A stretch of DNA of 64,000 nucleotides from an uncultured Clostridia bacterium (GTDB taxonomy: Bacteria; Bacillota; Clostridia; Christensenellales; UBA1242): positions 1-64,000 of the forward strand of contig CAJOLU010000002.1 of the NCBI GenBank assembly GCA_905235475.1. Direction: 5' to 3'. A program made the translations under genes and the position numbers. How positions within the stretch are numbered: the first letter of the stretch is position 1; every line of letters begins with the position of its first letter. Shown here in pieces: positions 1-11,700 of the stretch. The notes under the pieces were generated by a model, which saw only the letters and a list, made by a program, of their open reading frames with translations, had not been told where the DNA came from and ran no database searches.

Positions 1-1
1 T

Positions 2-136
2 CACCCTCGCTGTCATTATGAGGAACGCAGTGACGTGATAATCTCGCACCCTCGCTGTCATTATGAGGAACGCAGTGACGTGATAATCTCGCACCCTCGC
101 TGTCATTATGAGGAACGCAGTGACGTGATAATCTCG
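2..136. repeat. Three tandem copies of a 45-bp repeat
   Basis: A 45-bp unit beginning CACCCTCGCTGTCATTATGA occurs three times in direct succession at about 2, 47 and 92, with no difference seen between copies. The third copy runs into CGAGGGTGC, the reverse complement of the GCACCCTCG that joins the units, so the block is closed by a short inverted repeat. The array may continue left of the window. It is G+C-richer than the surrounding DNA and has no convincing gene. It resembles the dispersed intergenic repeats that are abundant in some gut Bacillota; that resemblance is from memory. Confidence 0.9.
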
Positions 137-325
137 AGGGTGCATTGGCTTAGATCCTCACGTCGCCACAAAGTGGCTCCTCAGGATGACATAGGGGGTG
201 TGTCATCCTGAGCCTTTCTTCGCAGCCCTGCCCTCTTGTCATCCTGAGCCTTGCTTCGCAGCCCTTTAACGAAGGATCTCGAGATTCTTCAGTAGAATAC
301 GCAAGAGGTCGGCGTTCAGTGTGAC
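131..325. repeat. Hairpin-forming intergenic repeat cluster
   Basis: TCAGGATGACA (181-191) and TGTCATCCTGA (201-211) form a perfect 11-bp inverted repeat with a 9-nt loop. The segment starting TGTCATCCTGAGCC is then repeated about 36 bp further on (237 onward) with one substitution, followed by AACGAAGGATCTCGAGATTC. This is typical of REP/MITE-like dispersed elements. The minus strand is open for about 120 codons here, but the translation is low-complexity repeat peptide that runs into the start of the next gene, so no protein is called. Confidence 0.75.
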
Positions 326-369
326 AATGTGTGGTGCAAAAACTTTTTTGAAAAAATTTGTTTTTATTT

Positions 370-398
370 TTGCTTTTTTCATTATTATATATTATAAT
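370..398 (+). promoter_or_regulatory. Sigma-A promoter of the coupling-protein gene
   Basis: TTGCTT (370-375) and TATAAT (393-398) are separated by 17 bp, just upstream of the GGAGG of the 652-codon gene. Predicted transcription start is near 405. Confidence 0.55.
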
Positions 399-429
399 AT
401 TGAATATCATAAAATTTTTGGAGGAAAAA

Positions 430-2388
430 ATGTCGGCATTTATAAAATATGTTATACTAATTGTTTTAGCACTTCTTGGATGCATGATTGTTGGTGGAAT
501 TATTGGTTCATACATAGATGTGCAAACAATCGACCTTAGCTACATGTTCACAGGAACATATTCATTACTTATTGGTGGCGTTCTTTTCTTGTTGTTTTTT
601 GTTTGGCTATTACTTCGTGCAACCAACCAAGAAAAAGGCCCCCTATTTAAAAGCACTGGAAAAAAGAAAAAAGTTGAAACAAAACAATTCTTTGATTCAG
701 TTTGGCTAACAGAAAAAGAAATGGACAAAAAATATAGCGGAACAACCTTTAAACACCTTGGCGAAATGAAATCTGGAATGCCATTAAAAGCAGAACTTCG
801 TGGTGGAGATGTTCACATTAACTTTAAATATGAAGACTGGCACGCACTAATTATTGGTACAACTGGTGTTGGTAAAACTCAATGTTTAATTAACCCAATG
901 CTTCAAATTTTGGGAAAATGTAAGGATAAGCCAGGTCTTGTTGTTAACGATATGAAAGGTGAACTTTTTAACTACAACAGTGAATATTTAAAGAAAATGG
1001 GCTATAATGTTATTTCTCTAGACTTGCGTGATGCCTATAAATCCACAAGATGGAACCCAATGGAAAAACCATTTGTGGCATATCAAAGAAGTTTGCACCT
1101 ATATAGTGAAGTTAAGGTTCACCATGGTGGAAAACCTGAAGATTACAAACTTAAAAAGATTGACAATGTTTACAACAATGAATGGTATGAATTTGATGGA
1201 AGAGCATACCCAACAAAAGAAATGTTGGATAACGACTTAACCGCTCTAAAAAAGCAACTTCAAGACTCTGCCTACGAGGATTTAAACGACATTGCATTCA
1301 CCCTTTGCCCACAAACTTCAACTGGTGATGGAGCCACTTGGGAAAGAGGAGCTAAAGACTTTGTTTTGGGTGTTATGCTTGCAATGCTTGAAGACAGTGC
1401 AATACCTGAACTGGGTATGACAAAAGAGAAGTTTAATTTATTTAATGTATACAAAATTTGTAACCTACGTGATGATGACCCAGACAACCAATTTGCAAGT
1501 CTTCAAAAGTATTTCCAAGGCCGACACTCACTTTCAAACGCAGCGCAACTTGCAAACCCAATCATCAACAACGCCCAAACAACCATTCGTGGGTATATGG
1601 GTATTGTTTCAAGTAACTTAAGTTCTTTTGCAGATGAGGGAATTTGTTTTGCAACAAGCGGAAACGAAATGGACTTTGAACACTTCACAGACAAGCCAAC
1701 TGCCCTATTTGTTAAGGTTCCAGATGAAAAAGACACCCGTCATGCAATTGCAACAATGTGTATTGTGCAACTTTATAAAATACTTATTGAAACAGCCAAC
1801 AAAACAGAAAAACTTCAACTTCCAAGAAAAGTGTTCTTCGTGCTTGATGAGTTTGGTAACCTTCCAAAAATTCCAAAGTTTGATTCAATTATAACCGTTG
1901 GTCGTTCTCGTCGAATTTCAGTGTTTATGGCAGTTCAAAGTTATAACCAACTTAATGTTAAATATGGTGATGCAGTTGCAGACACAATTAAATCAAACTG
2001 TAACATTCACTACTATCTAGGAACAACAGACGCAAAAACAAAAGAAGACTTCTCTCTTCGCTGTGGTTCAACATCTGTTGACACAACATCAACAACCAAA
2101 AACAAAGGAAAAGATGGCAAGCAAGACAGCACCTCTGTTTCAACAAACAAAACAAGTGTTAGACTTATCACTGTTGATGAATTGGGCCTTTTGAAAAATG
2201 GAGAAATTATTATTTCAATGTTTAAAGAAAGTGCCATTAGAACAACCTTCACCCCATCTTGGAAAGCTGCACAAGCCGGAGTTTATGATTTAACTCCACC
2301 TCCAGAAACATACATTCCAGCAAGATATTTGGATACAGAAAAAGTTTACTACGATATAAGAATTCGAAATAGAAAAGTTTTTAGATAG
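430..2388 (+). CDS. VirD4/TraG-type type IV coupling ATPase
   Basis: A 652-residue protein of the VirD4/TraG/TrwB family, the hexameric inner-membrane ATPase that brings relaxosome DNA to a conjugative type IV secretion channel. The start at 430 is chosen because GGAGG lies just before it; the frame is open further upstream without a ribosome site. Two N-terminal membrane helices (about residues 4-26 and 40-62) are followed by the motor domain, with Walker A GTTGVGKT at 143-150 and Walker B VFFVLDEFGN with D473/E474. Downstream are the FMAVQSYNQL strand and the family's C-terminal segment ending in the FTPSWKAAQ region. No relaxase, VirB4 or other transfer gene lies in the window, so it is either the right edge of an element whose remainder is to the left or a lone remnant. 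It looks full length. The family call is secure; current function in DNA transfer is inference. Confidence 0.9.
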   Translation: MSAFIKYVILIVLALLGCMIVGGIIGSYIDVQTIDLSYMFTGTYSLLIGGVLFLLFFVWLLLRATNQEKGPLFKSTGKKKKVETKQFFDSVWLTEKEMDKKYSGTTFKHLGEMKSGMPLKAELRGGDVHINFKYEDWHALIIGTTGVGKTQCLINPMLQILGKCKDKPGLVVNDMKGELFNYNSEYLKKMGYNVISLDLRDAYKSTRWNPMEKPFVAYQRSLHLYSEVKVHHGGKPEDYKLKKIDNVYNNEWYEFDGRAYPTKEMLDNDLTALKKQLQDSAYEDLNDIAFTLCPQTSTGDGATWERGAKDFVLGVMLAMLEDSAIPELGMTKEKFNLFNVYKICNLRDDDPDNQFASLQKYFQGRHSLSNAAQLANPIINNAQTTIRGYMGIVSSNLSSFADEGICFATSGNEMDFEHFTDKPTALFVKVPDEKDTRHAIATMCIVQLYKILIETANKTEKLQLPRKVFFVLDEFGNLPKIPKFDSIITVGRSRRISVFMAVQSYNQLNVKYGDAVADTIKSNCNIHYYLGTTDAKTKEDFSLRCGSTSVDTTSTTKNKGKDGKQDSTSVSTNKTSVRLITVDELGLLKNGEIIISMFKESAIRTTFTPSWKAAQAGVYDLTPPPETYIPARYLDTEKVYYDIRIRNRKVFR

Positions 2389-2395
2389 TTATTTC

Positions 2396-2430
2396 AAAAT
2401 CATAGCAAAAAATGGCTATGATTTTTTGTT
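2396..2430 (+). terminator. Rho-independent terminator of the coupling-protein gene
   Basis: AAAATCATAGC (2396-2406) pairs with GCTATGATTTT (2415-2425), followed by more T residues. It begins 8 bp after the stop codon. Confidence 0.8.
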
Positions 2431-2441
2431 TTTGCAACCAT

Positions 2442-2471
2442 AAAAACATAACACAACTCTTTTATGTTTTT
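2442..2471 (+). other. Second hairpin in the intergenic region
   Basis: AAAAACATAA (2442-2451) and TTATGTTTTT (2462-2471) form a perfect 10-bp stem with a 10-nt loop. It may be a weak backup terminator. The remaining intergenic DNA to 2728 is very A+T-rich and shows no gene. No clean promoter pair for the next gene stood out; TATGCT/TAAAAT-like -10 candidates near 2653-2666 lack a good -35. Confidence 0.45.
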
Positions 2472-2728
2472 GAACACAAAAATTGGAGAAATTTTTATAT
2501 TTTTTAAATCAAGTTTTCAATGTTAATTTTTTGTTATATTTTTACAAAATATAAAATTTTGGTAAAATTTGCATATATCTTTGAAAAAAAATCAAAATAT
2601 TTTTAAGGTTTTTCAAAGTTTTTTGTCTTTTTAGTTGTGAAAAAAAGCATAATATGCTAAAATTTTAACAATAAAGACAAATGTAACTTTGCAATTTGGT
2701 CGGGAAAACAAAAGTCAAAGGAGAAATT

Positions 2729-5700
2729 ATGCAAAAAAAGAGCGTTAGAGTTTCAATTTTAAGCAGTATAGCACTAATTTTGATGGCTATGCTATGTGTT
2801 TTTGGTTTTGGAAAATTTCAAAGCGTGAAAGCAGCAAACAATATGGGGGCAATGACCGCAGTGGTTATCACGGTTGATAATGAAACGAACGGTTATATTT
2901 CAGAACGACCACTTGAGAACTTGGATGAAGAAGACATTCCAATAATGCTCAATAGCTACACCGAACTTGTTGGGGCTGAAATTAGAGATGGCTATCTATT
3001 TTTGAAAGGGGCAAGCGACGGAATAGCACCCACAGTAGAAAGTGGCATAAATAAATATTACACAAAGGTTACAAACGCTCAAGGAGTTGAGGTTGATGCA
3101 GTTGTTATGTATAGTGGCTATCTCAAAAAATGTATTTGGTTCAAAACTCAATATCTCAGCATCCCAATCACAAACATCAGAACTAATGAATTTACCTACA
3201 CATATAACGGCATTGCACGAACAATAACAACAGAAGAGAACATCACAGATGGTTCAACATATAACATAACTTTAGGCTTTTTGGGAGAACAATCTGGAAC
3301 ATTATCAATTGCAGAGGATGAAATTTCTGGAACATGGACTTCAACAAACTTTTTTGAAACTCACGAAGCTCTTTTAATTAGAATTGGTTCTAGCACAAGC
3401 TCAATTCGTTACGACATTGATGCTCAAACATTGACTTTAAATGGTGAAAGTATTGATGGTTATGGAAAAATTGAGGAAGCTGTGGGTTCTTACTACTACA
3501 AAGAATATCACGGTATTCCTGCTGAAATTGTAGACGAATGTGGCATTAATGTTGCAGCAAAAACAAGAAGAGTTCGTGGAAACACCGACCCATCAAACTA
3601 TTTAAACACTTTGGAAGGGTATTACAAACTCAACATAACATACAGAACACAAGTTGGTGCACCACAAATTTCAAACTTCAATTTCTACTTAATCACATCA
3701 AACACCTACGCAAACACAGATGAAATTTTAACTTTCTATAACACAAACTCTCAAACAGCAGCCGAAGATGATGAAGAATACACAAAGTTACACTACTTTA
3801 ATCACAACAACTTAGACAACAATCAACTTTTGGATATTGCAACGCCAATTGAATTAGACCAAAGTCTTATTGCAATAGATAGTTCTGGACTGACCTACAA
3901 TGGAACAACCTACCCTAATGACTTACCAAACATCAATATTTATAATGCCATGAACGAAAATACTTTTGATGGGAAAAGAGGAATTATCTACAACAATAAT
4001 CTCACACAAAAATGGATGTTTGCTGATAGGCTGTTATATCCAACACTAACGTTCAACCCAGAAAAATATGATTTACAATATCAAAAAGTTTGGTATAACA
4101 CAGAGGAAAACGGCGAATTTGATTTTGAAACACTTGATGCCTTATATGGAGTTATGAGCGTTTACACTGTTAGCACTTCTGGCACAAGAACATTAAAAAC
4201 AAGTTTTGATGTTGCAAGAAAAACTGATGAGTTGGAAGGCGTTGACTACTCCACTCTCAACGTGAACAATAGTGATGTTTTAGTTAGAGTTACTGTTAAT
4301 GGAACACCTTACCAAGCAACAAATGGACTTATCACAATTGATGGCACTAACTATTATTACAACAAAGTTGAAAAGAAAGTTTGCAAATATGATTTAGATG
4401 CTCCATTTATTGCAAAATACACCATGGAAGAACTGGGCGAATATGTGTTCTTGCAACAATATAAACTCAAAATTAGCAACAATGAATATTATGTAACAAA
4501 AAACATTAACGATAGTTCAAACATTTCAGACAAAAATGAAAAACTTGTTATTAACGGCTATCAAGCAACCTATCGAAACAACGGCACAACCACAAGTTAT
4601 TTGCGTAATGAAAATTTTGTTAGTGATTTTTCTTACTTGCTAACAGAACCAGTTTATACAAGTTTAGATAGTGAATCAAAAGCAGTTGTTCAACCAAATG
4701 AAAACATTTCGTATGCGGAAAATAATAATGACTACATCATCACAATTGAAGGAATAAATTATTATATTGATGCAACTAAAATAACCACAACAAATCAAGC
4801 ACCAGTTTCTTTAAGATATTTTGCAACACCAAACAATAAAACAGCAAATGGCAAAAGTCTTTTGTGGTATGTTCACATAGATAACAATAAGAACATAACA
4901 AGAGGCGACTACTCTAACTCAAAATCATTTTCCACCGCTGGGCTTTATGTTGTCTTCCTATCGTTTGTTGACTCTTCAGATTCAAGCAAATGTTGCGAAC
5001 AAATGATTGCCTTCAAAATAACAAACTCTCAACCTGAAGTTTCAATTCAAACAACAGACTATGATAACATAACCATTCTAGACCACAAAGGAAGTGCTGA
5101 AACCGCAATTACCTCTAACAGTTACACAAACAAAAATGTTTACATTCAATGGCTAAACAACGATGTGTTTAATGCAAATATTTATGCAACCTACACACAA
5201 TATGATTTTAGTGGAAATATTGTTAGAAGAAATGCACCTTTAACAGGGCTTATCTACTACAAAGATGAAAGCGTTCTCAATAATAATACCACCCTATTCA
5301 CTGAAAACGGGCGATATGTTGTTAATATTTATTACACGAACTCAGGTTCATCAATTAACAGAAGTTTTATTATAGACAAAACAAGCATTTCTGGAATTAA
5401 GGCAGTTCAAGTTAATGTTACAGATAGAAGAATTTTTGGATACGACTCCAGTGACTCAACTCTTACTAATGCAACTCTATCAGACCAAACAAACTTTAAT
5501 CTTGTTGTAAAAGATGCTTTTGCTTGGACTTGGAACAGTAAATCAAGTGGCGCCAAGATTTCTGCTAGATATTACTATTCAAACATTGCAGGAAAATCTT
5601 CTTTTGCATTAGACAATATTGAAAAAGATGGAGAAAATTGGGTTCTTGCAAATGGAGAATTTGGAGAAATTTTAACTGGAACAAACTATGCTCACACCGA

Positions 5701-8700
5701 ACTTTCCACAACTATTAGCACAACATCAGAAGCAATATATTGGAAAGATGCTATGTTTGATAGTTCTCAAATCATTTCAACCAACTGTATGGCAATTCTA
5801 GTTTTGAAAGATGAAGCAGGCAACACTGCAAGTTTTGTGACAATTTATGAATCAATAACACCACAAACAATTCAAAAGAAAGTTGATAGTTCAGAAAGAA
5901 CAACAAGCACACTAATCTCCGCAACCACTGAATTTATTTTTGGTTCACACAAGGCACTAAGTGTTGCAAAGGGTTCTGCTAGAGCAGAAACAATTAACAC
6001 AGTATTTGCTGGCATTTTAGATGGAACATCCACAACATTTAGCATCAATTCTTCAGAAGAATATGCACTTCCATCAAACATTTGTTCATCTCTTCAAAAC
6101 ACATTTAAAAGTTATTCAAATGAATTGTATTACACTCTTCCAATAAAAAGAGCAGAATCAAGACTTATTTGTGATGAAACATATGAAGTCACAATTGCTC
6201 CAACAAAAATAGGTTCAAACTACACAAGAACATCTTTGTTTGTTGTTCTGCAACAAAGTGGTAACTCAATGTTCACATATATATCAACTTCAGCAACTGG
6301 TTCACCACTTTCAGCAAGACTTTCACTAGATGTGTATGGTCAAATTCAGTTCACTTTAACAACTGTCGACAATCTAGAAAATAAAATCACACTCAACAAA
6401 AACATTTCTTTAGACCAATCAGATGGAAGAATTTTTAGTCATTCTGGCAAAAACCCTGACACAAGTGCAATAACAGACACAACAACATTTGATAACAAAA
6501 GAAATGCAAATAGGCAACAAGTTTTTGTGGGATATTCAACAAATAGAGATTTATTAACATTTAGTTTCTTGCAACAACCTTCTGGAAACTTTAGAGTTGA
6601 ATCTATAAAACTTGAGTATTACGAACTAAATCTTAACTTAAAAAACATATCTGAAAATGATGTAGATCCACTGTATCCATATAACACAACTCCAATCAAA
6701 TACACACTCTATAGCATTAACTCAAGTGACCCAACTGTTGGCCTCAATTGGAATGCAACTGAAGGAGATGGTGGTGAAATTGGAAGTGGAACTTATTTGC
6801 AATCTGATGCAATCAATCTAACTTCAAACGGAGTCACAGCACCTGGAAAATATGTGTTCATAAGAAAATATGAAACAGACATTTCAAGTCTATCACCAGA
6901 AGAAAACAAAAATGATAAAACCACTTTTGAATATACTGTGTATGTTGATAGAAATGGAGTTATTTCTAATGATATGACAATTAATATTGGTGTTAAAGGC
7001 GTTTTCTCAAACTATGAAGAAAGTGAAACATACAAAGAATTCAATTCTTTTGGAAGTCAAAAAAATGCACAACCCGAATTTAGAAACAACTTTATATATA
7101 ATGGAAACACTGCCAGCAGAATTAATTTTAACCAAACAAAAACCAATCTTTCAACTGATATGCTCCCTGCAAAAATTGCATTAGAAATTATTAATGGCAT
7201 TGCATACAAATATTATTACAATTATGATAACAAGCAATATTACAGCACACAAAAAAATTCACAACTAATAGTGATTGTTCAAAAATTTGGTGATAGCAAC
7301 ATAATAAGTTCTCAAACGCTCTACTCCTCTGCAATAACACAAAGCCATAACACAAATGTTCTTGCAAAAAGTGAGCCAATTCAAAACCTTAATGCACAAA
7401 GTTTTTCTGATGCTGGAATTTATAGAGTGTTTGTGATGGATTTAGCAAACATTAACATACCTCTAACAGATTCATACTTCACAACAGATTGGGCAAGTGG
7501 GGTTTTGGGAATATGGGACTCCACCATTTATAATAGCAACTTCACGCCAAATGTTGGAACATTTAGTTTTAAACTTAGAAAAGAAGATATCGCAACATCT
7601 GTTCTAATCAAAAACGCAGGTGTTGACACCTACACAAACGTAGGACTTGGTTCAATTAATGGACAAAATTATTACTACACTCAAAACAACAATGTCATCT
7701 TCTCATTTAGCGACACAATCGATGAATATAAAGCAAAAGTTCAATATAAAAACTGGACTCTTACTAGAACTGTTCACACACTTGTGAATGGAACAATGCA
7801 AGAAAGAGTTGAATCACCAGTTTCTCCAAACAATGTTGAAATTAGAACCTATGACCCAAACAATGAAGAGGCAAATATTCTTGTGTTTAGTGAAAATGAA
7901 CTAAATCGCATAAAGGGAGTTGCAACAACAACACCTTCAACAATGACATTTAGCACAAAGGATAATGAAGGTGGAATATTGTATTATAGAACAAAATTTG
8001 CTGGCCTTAATGATGACAGATACACCTACTATATTCTCCTTCCATCTAATGTTGTGGGTGAAACCAAAACAGACTGTAGTTATAGCCTAACATTAAGTTA
8101 TTTGGGAAACCCAAACAGTTATATGAGTGCAGACAATCAAACAAATTACTTCTCAAAAACAACACAAGCCTATATAGACAACACTGCACCATATAAACAC
8201 CTTTTAAGTCTCATTAATCAAGACACATATCTCACAAGTGCACAAAAGAGTGATATGATTGCAAATCTTAATAACCCTAATTACGAATTTTTAACATATT
8301 ATGCATTTGCAGTTGGTCCAACATTTAGTCTTGAAGCAATTGATGATAGTGAGAACATAGATTGTTTCTACTACAAAAAGGTTTCTGGACAAAAATATGA
8401 TGGTTCACAAAATCCTAAACAAACCGTTATTCCAGAAAGCGAAAACTTCGATAAATATGCAGACTATCGTTTTAACGAAACATTCTACAAAAAATATTAT
8501 CTCTCTTCAACCTCAGCAGAAAGTGGCTACAACAATTCCATAACATCAAGTGCTGAAGGAAGTGGTTACTACGACATTATTGAAGTTGATAAAGCTGGAA
8601 ACCACAGAGTTTACACAATTTACCTAAACGGTGATGGTGTTAGCATAAATACAACAGCAACTGACGAAAATAATTCAATTTATGAATATAACTTTATCAG

Positions 8701-11700
8701 TTCTTTTGCCGGCACTACCCCAACATATGAAATAACATCAAATGGAGTAACAATATACTCAAAAACAGGAATAATAAATTATGATGTTTTAAGTGATATT
8801 CCATCTATTTCAAATTCAAGTTTTGTTATTGAGGGATTAAGCATTCAAGATGAATGGTATACCATTAATTATAGATTGATGAATGGAGTAGATAATGCGC
8901 CTTGGCAAACACTTGTGGCTGCACCTCAAATTTATTCAAACATTACGGGAATAACCTATAACACAAAAGCTCAAAACATTGCAATCTTAAATGATTTTAT
9001 TTCACAAAACATTGAAAATGGAAAACTATCAAGTGGAACAAGAATGGAATTTATGATTGTTAACCGCGGTGGAAATAACTTAAGATTCTATTTGTTAACC
9101 CCTGGAGTGGGACTTGTTATAAACAACATTTCTCCAACTCTTGTTGGAAACAGATATTTCACTGTAACAATTCCTGCCGACACATATTCAACAAAATTTA
9201 GCGACTTTAGAGTAACGCAAAATAGTGTTTTGTTGTCAACAGACCACAATTCTCCTCCAACATATATTTCAAACATAAAATCAACAAGAGAAACACCTGT
9301 TATGTTAAGATTCCTTTTGGGGAACTACCGCTACTCTATTTCATTTAAAGATAATTTTGGAAGAAGTTATGAATTTATCTATCCAACAACAGAAGGAATT
9401 GTTAATGAACTTGTGTTTGAAGATGGAACCACACCAAAATATGTTGATGGAGTGCTCTACACCTCTAACACATCAACGTTTAACTACACAACTGGAACAA
9501 GAGATAGAATTAGCATAAAAATTGTTGATAAAGACACAAATATTGTTATTGCAGACCTAAACAACTTGCCTTATAGTTCAGCGATTGAAACAGATGTAAC
9601 TTTGAAAACCGAACTTCAAAAAGAAGAAATTATGCCATATATGACTGAAAAGTTAAATATGAATAACTCTGTTGTTTCAATCACATTTAATGCAATTAAA
9701 AACAGACATCTTGTTTATGAAATCACGCTTTTAGATATTGATAACAACCTTCACACAAGAGTTTTTGCAATATACACAAAAGCACAAACAATCACTTTAA
9801 CAGATACAGTTGGAATCGAGATATTTAACGATGACTTAAGCGATAAAATCACTTCCAAAACAGTTGTCGTTAGATATTCCACCCCACAAAATGTTTTGTT
9901 TAACCCACAAGTGAAATTATTTGATGGAACAAACACAACAAATCTATCTTCAAGTGCACAAATTAGAAACGCTGGAGAATATAGAATATTTATTGCAAAC
10001 GACCTTGGAATAATGAATGTCTTCACAATTGAATTCACAATCAAACCAGCCACAACAGATATATACAGTGTTTACTTTGCTGATGAACTGTTGTCAGCTC
10101 ACTCGGTGAAATATAATTTTGAAATTGATTCCACAACAAAACTTATAGATAGTTACTTCTTCTTGTCTAGCTCTAATAACGCTTGGAATGATATTCAAAT
10201 TCTCCCAAGTGAAGATAAAGACCTCACAACAGAACTTATCACAACTTCTGGAAACACAAAAATATATAAGATTTTTGGCAATGTTTATGAAGATTATTTT
10301 GCAGTAACGCAAATATTCCCTGTTGCAAACAACCACTTAACAAATTTTGAAGTTTACATAACAACAGACCTTACAAATTATATTAGTTCATCTGTTGGAA
10401 GTGGTGATCACCAATACTTAATTGAACCAACAACAGGCAAAGCAACATATGCAAAACTTCATTGGGACACATCAGAAGCAGGATTTAAAAACTTTGTGTT
10501 TGCAAACATTTGGTATAACAATGTTTATATGGGTAAATACACAGATGATGTTGTTCTAACAAAATCTGGTGAATACACAATTCAAATTATGGATATTGTT
10601 GGTCAACAACATAGGTTTGGAACACAAAATCGAGATGCTTTCACCTTAACAATTTTAAATAATGTTAACTACAAAATTAACAATGCAAATCCAATTGAAA
10701 ATCAAACATTTAACGATCAAGTAACTTTAACACTTATGAATGAAGATAGATATTCTTGGAACAGTGGTGGATTCATAAAAGTTTTGAGGAACAACCAAGA
10801 AGAAACAAACTACATCACTCAAGGAAGAAGCTGGACATTCACTTTGGCTGGATATTATAGTGTTTATATTGAAACCCCAATTTCATCCAACACAACAACT
10901 CCAATAAAGATTTCAGCAACAGCACACTTCACAATTTTGGACAAAAATGAAAGCAAAACTGTTTACGACTTTGCAAAAATATCTGGCTACTCCGTTACAA
11001 AAGTGGAAAAAATAGAATATAACAGCGACTTGGCGGAACTTATTAATTTAATTGTTACCAACGCAACAACAATTGATGCCGATTCCTCATATAGTGCGCA
11101 AGTTTTAAATTCATTTAAGCAATATAATGAAAATGTTATAACACAAAACAACATAACAACAGTAACACAGCTTGCTGAATATCTAAACTCAATTGATAGC
11201 AACAGCCTTCTATATACCTATATTGATGTAACACCAACAATAAAATCAATTTATGAAACAGAAGTTATTCAAAGCTTTAAAATAACTCCAGACAATTTGG
11301 GGGTTGGAAGATATAGAATTTATGTGAAAGTTGAAGGTAGTGAACTAACAGCTGCTCAATCCTATTCTTACGACATTTGGATTAATAATGAAGAACCTAC
11401 CTTAACATCTTCAAGAGCATTTGGCAGTTCTTCAACATCAAGTTTTATTATATCATTTAACCCAAGCATCATTTATAGTCAAATTGGTAACTCTTACATT
11501 AAGATTAATAACACCATTATTGAAACAATTAATGACTCTAATCAGGCAAATGTGGTCAGAAGTTATCGAGTTTCAGCACCTGGAACATATTTAGTTCAAG
11601 TTTATTCAAATAGTGGAAGTTTGATTTCCAGTCAAAGAATAACAATAGATGTTCCACTCAACACTGCTGCAATTATATTGATTGTTGTAGCCGTTATTGT

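Noticed and set aside
150-515. Minus-strand open frame of 121 codons
   Set aside because: It is translated repeat DNA overlapping the promoter and start of the coupling-protein gene, with no ribosome site and a low-complexity product typical of intergenic repeat families.
430-2388. Coupling protein as proof of an active conjugative element in the window
   Set aside because: No relaxase, VirB4, integrase or attachment site was found; the remainder, if any, is outside the window.
2696-2728. TTG start 33 bp upstream in the 3009-aa gene
   Set aside because: No ribosome site precedes it and it would add a polar stretch before a standard signal peptide.
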